A DNA stretch of 64,000 nt from JBLMZI01 sp050258755 (GTDB lineage Bacteria > Bacillota > Syntrophomonadia > Syntrophomonadales > DTU052): positions 62,001-126,000 of the forward strand of contig JBLMZI010000005.1 of the NCBI GenBank assembly GCA_050258755.1, given 5' to 3'. Positions within the stretch are counted from its first letter, which is position 1, and every line of letters starts with the position of its first letter. The notes under the pieces are model-generated. The model ran no database searches, had not been told where the DNA came from, and saw only the letters and a list, made by a program, of their open reading frames with translations. A program made the position numbers and the translations under genes. Positions 9,267 through 17,785 of this stretch are shown here, in pieces.

Positions 9267-9302
9267 GCTGACGGAATGATTAGGACCACACCGAAGGAGT
9301 GA

Positions 9303-11120
9303 GTGTTTCTGTCTGGCGGAACAAGGGACGACCTGGTTGCAGAGATTGAAAATCGCATTGATATTGTTGAATTGGTCGGGGAAACGATCGAGCTGACCCG
9401 GAAGGGAAACCGGTACTGGGGCATTTGCCCGTTTCACGGGGAGAGAACGGCCTCATTTTCGGTGTCGCGGGAGCGCGGTCTTTTTTATTGCTTCGGCTGC
9501 CATACCGGAGGGAACCTGTTTACCTTCGTCATGAAACAGCGCAACTGTGACTTCAAGGAAGCCATCGATTTTCTGGCCGTTCGGGCCGGGATCGACATGT
9601 CTCGTTACGTGTCTGCCCAGAACCGCCAGAAAACGGAACGCTCCCGCCAGTTCCTCGAGATTAACCGGGACGCAGCCAAATTCTATCAAAACCTGCTCAA
9701 GAGCGCGGAAGGAAAAACCGCTTTGGAATATATCCGAAAACGCGGCCTTTCCGATGAAACCATCGAACGATTCGGGTTGGGATATGCGCCGGACGACTGG
9801 CGCCGGCTTCAGGAGCACCTCGTCAAAAAGGGCTATCCGACGGACGTCATCGTCGCATCGGGACTGGTGAAAAAAAGCCAGAGCTCGGAAAGCTACCTGG
9901 ATACCTTTCGGAATCGGGTCATCTTTCCGATCCAGAATGCCAGTGGCTCAGTCATCGCCTTCGGCGGCCGGATTTTGTCCGGGGAAGGTCCCAAATACCT
10001 GAATTCGCCAGAGACGCCGGTGTATTCGAAACGGCATCATCTTTTCGGGCTGTATCAGGCCAAAGACGAATTGGTCAAGCACAATGAGGCGATTCTGGTG
10101 GAAGGCTATATGGACTGTATCCAGCTCCATCAGCAGGGCGTGTCGAATGTTGTGGCCGCACTGGGTACCTCGTTTACCGCGGAGCAGGCCAAGCTGATCA
10201 AACGATTCGCGCAGCAGCTCACCATCCTATACGATGGCGACGAGGCAGGCAAGCGCGAAACCGCGCGCGCGCTTACCGTTTTGGAAGCGGAATCCATTCC
10301 GGCGTACATCGTTACACTGCCGGGTGGACAGGACCCGGACGAGTTCGTGGCACAGCTTGGAAAAGAGGAATTTTTGGTTTTCATAAAGAATAATAGATTT
10401 ACTGCGTTGGAATATAAACTCCAAATCCTTTTGTCTTCAGATTTTGCGACGACACAGGCAGGGAAAACGCAGATTATGTTGAATTTATTCTCGGACGTCG
10501 ACCGCGAGACGGCAGTTGTTTCCAAAACCCAGTCGCTGGCGTTGATTGCCCGACGGCTCGGATTACCGGAACGGGATGTTGAACGCGAATTCGTCGCCTG
10601 GAAACGCCAGAATGAGACTGGCAGTATCAGGAATAGAAACTTAATTTCTAGTAATAATAAAAAATACGCAGGAAATGCGCAAAACCAGGAATTCGAGGAA
10701 AGACTGCTGTATAAAATGATAGATGACCCGGCCATCTTTCGAAGTATCAGACAAACGCTGGGGCTGACCTTTTTCTCGAATCCTGTACTTTGTCGACTGG
10801 CGCAGACCTGTGACGGATTGCATATTACCGATAATCCTGGCGACGCTCTGGTTCGGCTTCAGGAAGCTTTGGTGGACGATCCCGAACTTGGAAACCAATT
10901 CGCCAGGCTCAGTTTTATAGGGGAAGAAAAACCGCTGGCCTCGCAGGAGATTTTCGACTTTGTCCGAAATAAACAGACACGGGAAAAACGAACCGAATGG
11001 CATTCGTTTTATGACCGGATCAACCAGCTAGAAGCGGACGGCGATTTTATCGCCGCCCTGCGATACATCGCCGAAATGGGACGTATGTCCCGGAATGGCC
11101 AGGAAGGAGGGAAGAAATGA
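9303..11120 (+). CDS. dnaG: DNA primase
   Basis: Synthesises RNA primers at the replication fork together with DnaB. The CHC2 zinc finger is at about residues 42-66 (CPFHGERTASF then FYCFGCHTGGN). The catalytic core holds GLGYAPDDW and IAFGGRIL. TOPRIM motifs are ILVEGYMDCIQLHQQGV and ILYDGDEAGKRET. The C-terminal helicase-interaction region is AT-rich. The start is uncertain: GTG 9303 lies only 3 bases after AAGGAG, and the family N-terminus (IENRIDIVELVGE) begins a few codons later. It overlaps rpoD by 4 bases. Confidence 0.97.
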   Translation: MFLSGGTRDDLVAEIENRIDIVELVGETIELTRKGNRYWGICPFHGERTASFSVSRERGLFYCFGCHTGGNLFTFVMKQRNCDFKEAIDFLAVRAGIDMSRYVSAQNRQKTERSRQFLEINRDAAKFYQNLLKSAEGKTALEYIRKRGLSDETIERFGLGYAPDDWRRLQEHLVKKGYPTDVIVASGLVKKSQSSESYLDTFRNRVIFPIQNASGSVIAFGGRILSGEGPKYLNSPETPVYSKRHHLFGLYQAKDELVKHNEAILVEGYMDCIQLHQQGVSNVVAALGTSFTAEQAKLIKRFAQQLTILYDGDEAGKRETARALTVLEAESIPAYIVTLPGGQDPDEFVAQLGKEEFLVFIKNNRFTALEYKLQILLSSDFATTQAGKTQIMLNLFSDVDRETAVVSKTQSLALIARRLGLPERDVEREFVAWKRQNETGSIRNRNLISSNNKKYAGNAQNQEFEERLLYKMIDDPAIFRSIRQTLGLTFFSNPVLCRLAQTCDGLHITDNPGDALVRLQEALVDDPELGNQFARLSFIGEEKPLASQEIFDFVRNKQTREKRTEWHSFYDRINQLEADGDFIAALRYIAEMGRMSRNGQEGGKK

Positions 11121-12202
11121 AGACAGAGAAACGCCTTGAGGATGCTGTGACCGCCCTTGCCGAAAAGGGAAAGAAAAAAGGCGGGCTCACATATGAGGAA
11201 GTCATGGATGAACTGCAGAGTTTCAGCCTGGAGCTCGAGCGCATCGAAGAGGTCTACGAAACGTTGCAGGCTTCCGGTGTTCAAGTCGGCCCGGATACCT
11301 TTGAGGAGTTCGGTGTCGAGGGGCAGGCCGATTCGGAATCCAATGAAGTCGAGATATCCGCCCCGGAGGGCGTTGAGATCGATGACCCGGTCCGGATGTA
11401 CCTCAAGGAAATCGGAAGGGTTCCGCTGCTGAACGCGGAAGACGAGATTTCGCTGGCGTGCCGGATTGAGGAAGGCGATGAAGAAGCCAAGCGGAAACTG
11501 GTGGAAGCCAATCTTCGTCTTGTGGTCAGCATAGCGAAGCGATATGTCGGCCGCGGCATGCTGTTTCTGGACTTGATCCAGGAAGGCAACCTGGGCTTGA
11601 TGAAGGCGGTCGAGAAATTCGATTACCGCAAAGGTTTCAAATTCAGCACTTATGCAACCTGGTGGATTCGCCAGGCGATCACCCGTGCGATTGCCGACCA
11701 GGCGCGTACGATACGCATTCCGGTCCACATGGTTGAGACCATCAATAAGCTTTCCCGGGTCCAGCGCAACCTGCTGCAGAAGCTTGGCCGCGAACCGAGC
11801 CCGGCAGAAGTGGCCGAAGCGATGGAAATTCCGGTGGAACGCGTGATGGAAATCATCAAAGTGGCCCAGGAGCCGGTCTCCCTGGAAACTCCTATCGGTG
11901 AAGAGGATGACAGTCATCTGGGGGACTTTATTACCGACGAGGATGCGGAATCTCCCGAAGAATCGGCCTCATTTGTTCTGCTGCGCGAACACCTGGATGG
12001 CATCCTGCAGACGCTGACGGATCGTGAGGAGAAAGTGCTTCGGCTTCGCTTTGGTCTTGATGACGGAAAACCCCGCACGCTCGAAGAAGTGGGGCAGGAA
12101 TTCGGCGTCACCCGTGAGCGTATTCGTCAGATTGAAGCGAAGGCTTTGCGCAAGCTGCGCCACCCGACCCGGAGCCGGAGACTCAAGGATTACATTGAGT
12201 GA
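11117..12202 (+). CDS. rpoD: RNA polymerase primary sigma factor (sigma-70/SigA)
   Basis: 361 residues, the usual size of Gram-positive SigA. A shortened region 1.1 (about 1-60) is followed by DDPVRMYLKEIGRVPLL (region 1.2), the core-binding and -10 recognition block DLIQEGNLGLMKAVEKFDYR and STYATWWIRQAITRAIADQ (region 2), PVHMVETINK (region 3), and the -35 recognition helix VTRERIRQIEAKALRKLRHP (region 4). Start ATG 11117 overlaps the dnaG stop (ATGA) and is preceded by GGAGGGAAG. It sits last in the flavoprotein-dgt-dnaG-rpoD run. Confidence 0.98.
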   Translation: MKTEKRLEDAVTALAEKGKKKGGLTYEEVMDELQSFSLELERIEEVYETLQASGVQVGPDTFEEFGVEGQADSESNEVEISAPEGVEIDDPVRMYLKEIGRVPLLNAEDEISLACRIEEGDEEAKRKLVEANLRLVVSIAKRYVGRGMLFLDLIQEGNLGLMKAVEKFDYRKGFKFSTYATWWIRQAITRAIADQARTIRIPVHMVETINKLSRVQRNLLQKLGREPSPAEVAEAMEIPVERVMEIIKVAQEPVSLETPIGEEDDSHLGDFITDEDAESPEESASFVLLREHLDGILQTLTDREEKVLRLRFGLDDGKPRTLEEVGQEFGVTRERIRQIEAKALRKLRHPTRSRRLKDYIE

Positions 12203-12231
12203 TTTTTTCCCGAAATTCCAGCGTTATTCGG

Positions 12232-12254
12232 GCGGCGCAGGCCGCAAAATTTTT
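12232..12254 (+). terminator. Likely rpoD terminator
   Basis: GCGGC-GCAG-GCCGC stem followed by AAAATTTTTG, 30 bases after the rpoD stop. The stem is short. Confidence 0.55.
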
Positions 12255-12267
12255 GCGCATCATTCGG

Positions 12268-12296
12268 TTGACTCGGTGTTAGAATACCTATATAAT
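12268..12296 (+). promoter_or_regulatory. Promoter of the tRNA-Asn/Met/Glu cluster
   Basis: TTGACT (12268-12273), 17-base spacer, TATAAT (12291-12296). The first tRNA begins 17 bases later. Confidence 0.85.
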
Positions 12297-12312
12297 AGAT
12301 TTTGCTGAGCGC

Positions 12313-12387
12313 TCCTCGATAGCTCAACGGTAGAGCAACCGGCTGTTAACCGGTAGGTTGTAGGTTCGAATCCTACTCGGGGAGCCA
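12313..12387 (+). tRNA. tRNA-Asn (GTT)
   Basis: Complete cloverleaf with encoded CCA: acceptor TCCTCGA/TCGGGGA, anticodon GTT in CTGTTAA, T loop GGTTCGAATCC. Confidence 0.97.
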
Positions 12388-12395
12388 ATTTATTT

Positions 12396-12471
12396 GGGCC
12401 TATAGCTCAGTTGGTAGAGCTACCGGCTCATAACCGGTTGGTCCCAGGTTCGAGCCCTGGTAGGCCCACCA
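12396..12471 (+). tRNA. tRNA-Met (CAT)
   Basis: Acceptor GGGCCTA/TAGGCCC with encoded CCA, anticodon CAT in CTCATAA, T loop GGTTCGAGCCC. The perfectly paired first acceptor position suggests an elongator rather than an initiator. Confidence 0.96.
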
Positions 12472-12477
12472 GTATAT

Positions 12478-12552
12478 GGCCCCATGGTCAAGCGGTCAAG
12501 ACACCGCCCTTTCAAGGCGGTAACGGGGGTTCGATTCCCCCTGGGGTCACCA
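12478..12552 (+). tRNA. tRNA-Glu (TTC)
   Basis: Acceptor GGCCCCA/TGGGGTC with encoded CCA, anticodon TTC in CTTTCAA, T loop GGTTCGATTCC. Confidence 0.96.
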
Positions 12553-12563
12553 TGAATCATACA

Positions 12564-12592
12564 AGCCCTGCACGAACTGCAGGGCTTTTTAT
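12564..12592 (+). terminator. Terminator after tRNA-Glu
   Basis: AGCCCTGCA (12564-12572) pairs with TGCAGGGCT (12578-12586), followed by TTTTATTT. Confidence 0.9.
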
Positions 12593-12710
12593 TTGAAATT
12601 ACGCCAGGGAACACCAGCGAGAAAATGGCAGAAATGCTTGCGTTCCCGTGTCGGGGCATGGTAAGATAAGTCCTGTGCCGGTCAGCTTGGCCTGATTGGC
12701 AGCCTAAAAT

Positions 12711-12786
<76 letters not shown>

Positions 12787-12797
12787 TATGACCCGTG

Positions 12798-12835
12798 AAG
12801 CCCCTGGAGTTTTCGAACTCCAGGGGCTTTTTACT
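12798..12835 (+). terminator. Terminator after tRNA-Val
   Basis: A 13-bp stem AGCCCCTGGAGTT/AACTCCAGGGGCT, followed by TTTTAC. Confidence 0.92.
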
Positions 12836-12989
12836 TTGTCCGCGAAAGATTGGATAAATTCGGGGTCATCTTCGCCGCTGAACGAACGTACATTGTTCTT
12901 GTAGCATATCCAAGCTTTATTCTGCCCGCTTCTGCGCAGATTTCGGCTGCGAAAGGATCGGTACGACTGATGACAGGGTTGAAAGAACA

Positions 12990-15191
12990 ATGATGAAACG
13001 CCTGCTGCGAAGCCGTAAGGCGCTAAAACCGAAGATCGATATCGCCACCTGGATCGTGAACCACGGAAAGGCGATCGAAATCGTTTTTATCGTGTTTAGC
13101 CTGTTAAACGGATTGTTCTTTTTCTTTGTCAAGGTGAACTATGACCTTTCCGTGTACCTTCCGGCCTCGGCTCCTTCGAAAAAAGGCCTGGTTCTGATGG
13201 AGAAAGAGTTTGGGTACCCTGGTACCGCCCGGGTCATGTTAAACGACGTTTCACTGTATGAAGCCAAGATGTACAAGGACAAAATCGCCAGTATTCCCGG
13301 GGTCAATATGGTCGTCTGGGTTGACTCGTTTGCCAACATCTACGAATCAGCGGATTTCCTCAACTTCCAACGTTTTTCGGACTATTATAAGGACAGCTGC
13401 GCCTGTATGGATGTGGTCTTCAAAGAAGGTGACGGGTCCGAAAACACCTACAAGACCATCGAGCAGATTCGCCGGATTTGCGGTGACAAAGGCTATCTCG
13501 GGGGGCCTGCCGTTCAGAGCATGTCGCTGGTCGAAATCCTGGACCGCGAAATGAAGATTATCCTGGTTTTCGGCGTCGTAATCATTCTGCTGATTTTGAT
13601 TCTGACGACCCGTTCGTGGTTTGAGCCGGTTCTATTCATGATTGTCATCGGCATTTCGATCGTCATCAACATGGGCAGCAATATCCTGATGGGACAAATC
13701 TCCTTCCTGACCTACAGCATTGCCGCAGTCCTGCAGTTGGCCATTGCGATTGACTACTCGATCTTCCTGCTGAACGCGTACGCGCACGAAAAGGCCAAAG
13801 GCCTTGCTTCCCGGGAAGCCATGATCCACGCGATCCGAAATTCGGCCAAATCCATTATTACCAGCTGTGCTGCCGCCATCGTCGGTTTTATGGTGATGGC
13901 AGTCATGGAATTCAAGATCGGTCTGGATATCGGCCTGGTCATGGCAAAGGGGATTTTCATCGCTCTGATTACGATCACCCTGTTAATGCCGGCGCTGGTC
14001 ATGCAGTGGAATCATCTGATCGAGCGGACCCGGCACCGCAGCTTCATGCCGTCATTCCGCAAGCTGGGCGAGACGGTGTATAAATATCGGGTGATTCCAG
14101 TGGCCGCGGTGGCGGTCATCTTGTTTCCCTCCTTCGTAGGACAAAGCATGTGCGATTTTACCTACGGCATGGGGGGACTGCTGGACAGCCCCGGGGTGAA
14201 AGTATACGAGGATGAGAAAAGGATCTTCGCCCGGTTTGGTAAAAGCAATCTGGTTTTGCTGCTGGTGCCGAATAACAGCTTTGTCAGCGAAAGAGCCCTG
14301 GAGCAGAAGCTGGCCAAGCTGCCAACCGTCAAGTCAGTGGTTGGCCTGGCCGGGTTTGTTCCAGAAGGAATTCCGGTCAGCATTCTGCCCAAAGCCCTGA
14401 CCGGAATTTTTCAAACCGACCGATACACCCGGATACTGGTGAACGTTAGAAGTTCCGACGAAAGCGATCTGGCATTTCGCACCGTGAATCAGATCACCCG
14501 GATGATGCACAGTTATTATCCCAAAGGCGGTTATGTGGTCGGGCGGATCCCGTCCACTCAGGATATCAAGGAATACATTGTGAAGGACTACGAGCGGGTC
14601 GATGTACTTGGCATGCTCGGCGTTGCCCTCACGGTGGCCGCTGCCTTCGGCTCGCTGTCTTTGCCTATCATTGTTGTGATCCCCATTAAATCCGCTTTTT
14701 TCATTAACATGAACCTCCAGTACATCATGGGCCGGGAAACCATGTATATCGGCTACCTCGTGGTTGGCTGCCTGCAGCTTGGTGCGACTATCGACTACTC
14801 GATCCTGATCACCGACAAATACCTGGAAGCCCGAAAACACGCAAATCGAAAGGAATCCACAATCCTGGCGGTATCGGAAAGCGCGCTGTCCGTTTTCACT
14901 TCCGGGTTCATTCTGGCGGTCGTGGGATATGGCATCTATTACATTTCATCCGTGTCGGCGATTGGCGGTCTCGGGCAGATGATTGCGCAGGGGGCTTTGT
15001 GTTCGATGGCCTTGTCGATCGGGATGCTGCCGGGCTTGTTGTACTATACCGATCCCATATTTATGGGCAAATTTCGGAAAACGTTCACAGTCCGGAATGT
15101 GTACCGGATTGCGGCGAATCGACGACGAAAACGGAAAGGAAGCATCCCGATTCTGGAAGAAGCCGCATCCTCGGAGGAGGTCGCCCAATGA
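12990..15191 (+). CDS. MMPL/RND-superfamily membrane transporter
   Basis: 733 residues with the RND duplication. An N-terminal TM (about 26-48) precedes an extracellular domain (about 50-185), then a five-helix bundle (about 190-345). A second TM near 368 precedes a second extracellular domain, then a second bundle (about 535-700). The conserved acidic signature of TM4 is seen twice, as AIDYSIFLLNAY and ATIDYSILITDKYLE. Monoderm MMPL proteins export lipids, surfactants or peptides; the substrate here cannot be read from sequence. The stop overlaps the start of the exported coiled-coil gene (ATGA), so the two are translationally coupled. The ribosome binding site is weak, and ATG 12990 or 12993 could start it. 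Confidence 0.9.
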   Translation: MMKRLLRSRKALKPKIDIATWIVNHGKAIEIVFIVFSLLNGLFFFFVKVNYDLSVYLPASAPSKKGLVLMEKEFGYPGTARVMLNDVSLYEAKMYKDKIASIPGVNMVVWVDSFANIYESADFLNFQRFSDYYKDSCACMDVVFKEGDGSENTYKTIEQIRRICGDKGYLGGPAVQSMSLVEILDREMKIILVFGVVIILLILILTTRSWFEPVLFMIVIGISIVINMGSNILMGQISFLTYSIAAVLQLAIAIDYSIFLLNAYAHEKAKGLASREAMIHAIRNSAKSIITSCAAAIVGFMVMAVMEFKIGLDIGLVMAKGIFIALITITLLMPALVMQWNHLIERTRHRSFMPSFRKLGETVYKYRVIPVAAVAVILFPSFVGQSMCDFTYGMGGLLDSPGVKVYEDEKRIFARFGKSNLVLLLVPNNSFVSERALEQKLAKLPTVKSVVGLAGFVPEGIPVSILPKALTGIFQTDRYTRILVNVRSSDESDLAFRTVNQITRMMHSYYPKGGYVVGRIPSTQDIKEYIVKDYERVDVLGMLGVALTVAAAFGSLSLPIIVVIPIKSAFFINMNLQYIMGRETMYIGYLVVGCLQLGATIDYSILITDKYLEARKHANRKESTILAVSESALSVFTSGFILAVVGYGIYYISSVSAIGGLGQMIAQGALCSMALSIGMLPGLLYYTDPIFMGKFRKTFTVRNVYRIAANRRRKRKGSIPILEEAASSEEVAQ

Positions 15192-17395
15192 AAACGAAGG
15201 GAAAACCGATTGCGCTGCTGCTGATCTTTTTTCTGGGGTTCGCCGTGTTTTCGGCGCCGGTAACCGCAGCGCCGCCGTCTCCGACCTATGACGAAGCAGT
15301 CTTCGTGAACCTTGATTATTACGGCGGGATCTCGACTTTGAGTATTGTGAAGGGGGTTTCGCTGAACGGAAACACGCGCTTTACGGATTACGGAGATTAC
15401 AGTGAAATTAACAATATGTCCGGTTACCAGAAACCGGTCCGGGTTGACGGCGGTATTCGCTGGAAGATGCCGCAGAATACCGAGCGCTTGTTTTATGAAG
15501 TAAAGATGAAACCCCAAAAAGTGGAGCTCCCCTGGACCTTTGACATTGGATACAAGCTGAACGGCCAACCAGTCCGGGCTGAGCGTCTGGCCGGCGCCAG
15601 GGGCCTGGTGGAAATCTCGATTCACGTTAAGCCCAATCTGAATGCGCAAGCCTACTACCTCAACAACTTGCTGCTCCAGGTGGCCATGCCGGTCAACATG
15701 GAAAACACCCTGAGCGTGGAAGCGCCCGGGGCTCAACTGCAGTCGATTGGCACCTACAAAATGGTGTTGTTTGTAGCTCTGCCAGGGCAGGAAGATACGT
15801 ATACCGTCCGGATCGGCTCTGAAAGCTTTGAGAGCCCGGGTATTGTGATCACCATGCTTCCCGGAACTTCGAGCCAGCTGCAGATCATCAGCGATCTGCG
15901 GCAGACCCGAAAAGAGTTTGGCGCGTCTTTTAAAGCCTTATACACCAGCTACAACGACCTTTTAAACGTGGTCAATTCGATGCAGTCAGGGGTGTCGCAG
16001 CTTAAGACCGGGATGGAGGATTTGGACCGTGCGGCGGATCCCAGAGATACCGACCAATTCATTGAACAATTGGGTGAACTGTCCGGAAACATGAGGACTT
16101 TATCGCAAAACGCGAAGACCATGGTTCCCTATATCGATGCGTACAACAAGAACGTTGGGGAATTGACCACGCTGGCGGAAGCGAATGCCGCCTTACTCCC
16201 TAAACTTCGTGCCGATCTGCAAAAATACAAGCAATCGGTGAATGCGCTGCGGATCACATTAAGCCGTGTGCAAAACGTTTTCAAGGACGCGGAACGGTTG
16301 AAAGCCGAACGCAAGGCGTTGTCCCGCGCACTCTCCGTCAACCTGTCGGCCATGAATGCCGATTTGCTCAAGCTGAGGTCAGATGCTGCACTGTTCCCAC
16401 TGGCGGGTTTAACGGCACTCGTGAATCGAATCAATCAATTCCTGGATCAGGTGAAGCCCATAAACCACCTGAATCCGGACGATTTTGTGCTCGATCCCCG
16501 GCTGACACCGGCGGACGCCGAACAAGCCGATCAGACGATGCACCATCTGGTCGACGGCATCAATCTGTGTATCGACCAATACAATGCGCATCTGGTCCAG
16601 GCCATCGCGCAGGCCAAAGCGGTGAATGCCAGCCTGCTTCGTTTGCTTGAGCTTCCCGAAGATGTCGACCGCTTGCTGCTGCATACCGCCGAACTTGCCG
16701 CAACGCTCGAGAAGTTCATCAAAGTCCTGGACGGAGATGGCAGCCAACCCGGGCTGTTGGACACGGTTGACCGTGGGCTGTCCGAAGTATCAGGGATGCT
16801 CAACGATTTGGAGTTCCTGTGCAATACCCTGAACGACTCGATCGATTTACTCATCGGCCAGATCGACCAATTGCAGAAACTGAATCAGGTCTTGCTGGAT
16901 GCCGGGAAAACGACCCAGGGAACGTTGGGCCTTTGCAGTTCCACGCTGCAGACCATTGCCAAAACCTGCGAGAATGTCGCTAATCTCAGTGATCTTGCCC
17001 GCCGAAGGATTGAACAGTCCAGGGAACCGGCCCAGCAGATCATGCTGGGGATGGTGGAGGTGCTGGACAAATCAATGAAAGGAATTGTGGTGACCCATTC
17101 CCTGAAAAACAGCGGGAACGCGATGCATGATCTGGTCAGAAATCAGATTGCTAAAATTGATGCCGAATCGAATATCCTTTCGCTGGATCCGAATGCCAAG
17201 CTGCTTTCATTCACTTCCGACCGAAATGTGTCCCCGGAAAGCATTCAGGTGATCCTGCGCACGCAGGAAATAGGGGTGGCGAAGAGTATGAAGCCGCCGG
17301 AGCTGGAGGCGGAAAAGCCGGACCGGGGGATTCTTGGCCGGATCGCGGATATCTTTATCAAAATCAAGAACGCCCTGGTAAGCATTTTTGAGTAG
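15188..17395 (+). CDS. Exported coiled-coil partner protein of the MMPL transporter
   Basis: A 735-residue protein starting at ATG 15188 (GGAGGAGG just upstream, overlapping the transporter stop). It has an N-terminal signal peptide (LLLIFFLGFAVFSAPVTA, cleavage near residue 28). A beta-rich domain (about 30-220; LDYYGGISTLSIVKGV) is followed by about 450 residues of amphipathic helices with heptad-like Leu/Ile spacing, broken by short linkers. The C-terminal ~60 residues are basic and amphipathic with ADIFIKIKNALVSIFE. The arrangement resembles YhgE/Pip-type helical partners or adaptor proteins next to Gram-positive MMPL pumps. That role is inference; I do not recognise a named family. Confidence 0.8.
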   Translation: MKTKGKPIALLLIFFLGFAVFSAPVTAAPPSPTYDEAVFVNLDYYGGISTLSIVKGVSLNGNTRFTDYGDYSEINNMSGYQKPVRVDGGIRWKMPQNTERLFYEVKMKPQKVELPWTFDIGYKLNGQPVRAERLAGARGLVEISIHVKPNLNAQAYYLNNLLLQVAMPVNMENTLSVEAPGAQLQSIGTYKMVLFVALPGQEDTYTVRIGSESFESPGIVITMLPGTSSQLQIISDLRQTRKEFGASFKALYTSYNDLLNVVNSMQSGVSQLKTGMEDLDRAADPRDTDQFIEQLGELSGNMRTLSQNAKTMVPYIDAYNKNVGELTTLAEANAALLPKLRADLQKYKQSVNALRITLSRVQNVFKDAERLKAERKALSRALSVNLSAMNADLLKLRSDAALFPLAGLTALVNRINQFLDQVKPINHLNPDDFVLDPRLTPADAEQADQTMHHLVDGINLCIDQYNAHLVQAIAQAKAVNASLLRLLELPEDVDRLLLHTAELAATLEKFIKVLDGDGSQPGLLDTVDRGLSEVSGMLNDLEFLCNTLNDSIDLLIGQIDQLQKLNQVLLDAGKTTQGTLGLCSSTLQTIAKTCENVANLSDLARRRIEQSREPAQQIMLGMVEVLDKSMKGIVVTHSLKNSGNAMHDLVRNQIAKIDAESNILSLDPNAKLLSFTSDRNVSPESIQVILRTQEIGVAKSMKPPELEAEKPDRGILGRIADIFIKIKNALVSIFE

Positions 17396-17489
17396 TGCAC
17401 TGCTGACGCATAGGGAAGGGGCGCTGGGAGGCCGGTTTGGGCAGGATTTATCAGAGGTAAAAAAACATCAGCAAAATAATCAGAAAATA

Positions 17490-17518
17490 TTGACAACAAT
17501 CCTGGATCGCGGTATATT
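17490..17518 (+). promoter_or_regulatory. Strong sigma-A promoter upstream of a gene-free transcript
   Basis: Perfect TTGACA (17490-17495), 17-base spacer, TATATT (17513-17518). The predicted start is near 17525. No protein gene follows on this strand. Confidence 0.88.
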
Positions 17519-17524
17519 GAAATT

Positions 17525-17785
17525 GACCAAGGGAGGAAAACAAACTTGGCGAAGCTCTTACGAGAGAATCAAATGTGGTAGACGTAGCTCAGACTTATGG
17601 GATTTAGCCCAAAGCTAAAAGAATGACCTGAGGGTCAGCATGAATGAGTCGATGGAGCTGGACGGATAACAGATTTGATCGGGTGAGAGCGAAAAAATCC
17701 ATATTCGGAGGTACTAGGTGCAGTACATCCAACACGGACAAGGGTAGGACGATCCCGGCAGAAGACCGGCGCCTACCCTTGAACC
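17525..17785 (+). ncRNA. Candidate structured non-coding RNA, about 255 nt
   Basis: Bounded by a consensus promoter and a 9-bp terminal hairpin, AAGGGTAGG (17740-17748) with CCTACCCTT (17772-17780). No reading frame of note lies inside. Internal helices visible by eye include CTCT-TACG-AGAG, GGG-ATTTAG-CCC, GACC-TGAG-GGTC, and GGAGGTAC with GTACATCC around an 8-base loop. A possible leader (AGGGAGG then TTG, 11 codons) exists but is too short to explain the structure. It is not tmRNA, SRP RNA or RNase P RNA. Size and the many small helices would fit the raiA-type RNA class of Bacillota, but I cannot confirm that. Its 3' hairpin overlaps the convergent kinase gene. Confidence 0.62.

Noticed and set aside
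11009..11917. 302-codon minus-strand open frame opposite rpoD
   Set aside because: Antisense shadow of a conserved gene; it has His/Phe-rich composition typical of reverse-frame translation.
12411..12659. Open frames on both strands across the tRNA-Met/Glu genes
   Set aside because: They are read through tRNA genes; the tRNAs explain the sequence.
14999..15187. Upstream extension of the coiled-coil protein gene
   Set aside because: It overlaps the transporter gene and precedes a clean signal peptide at ATG 15188, which has a GGAGGAGG site.
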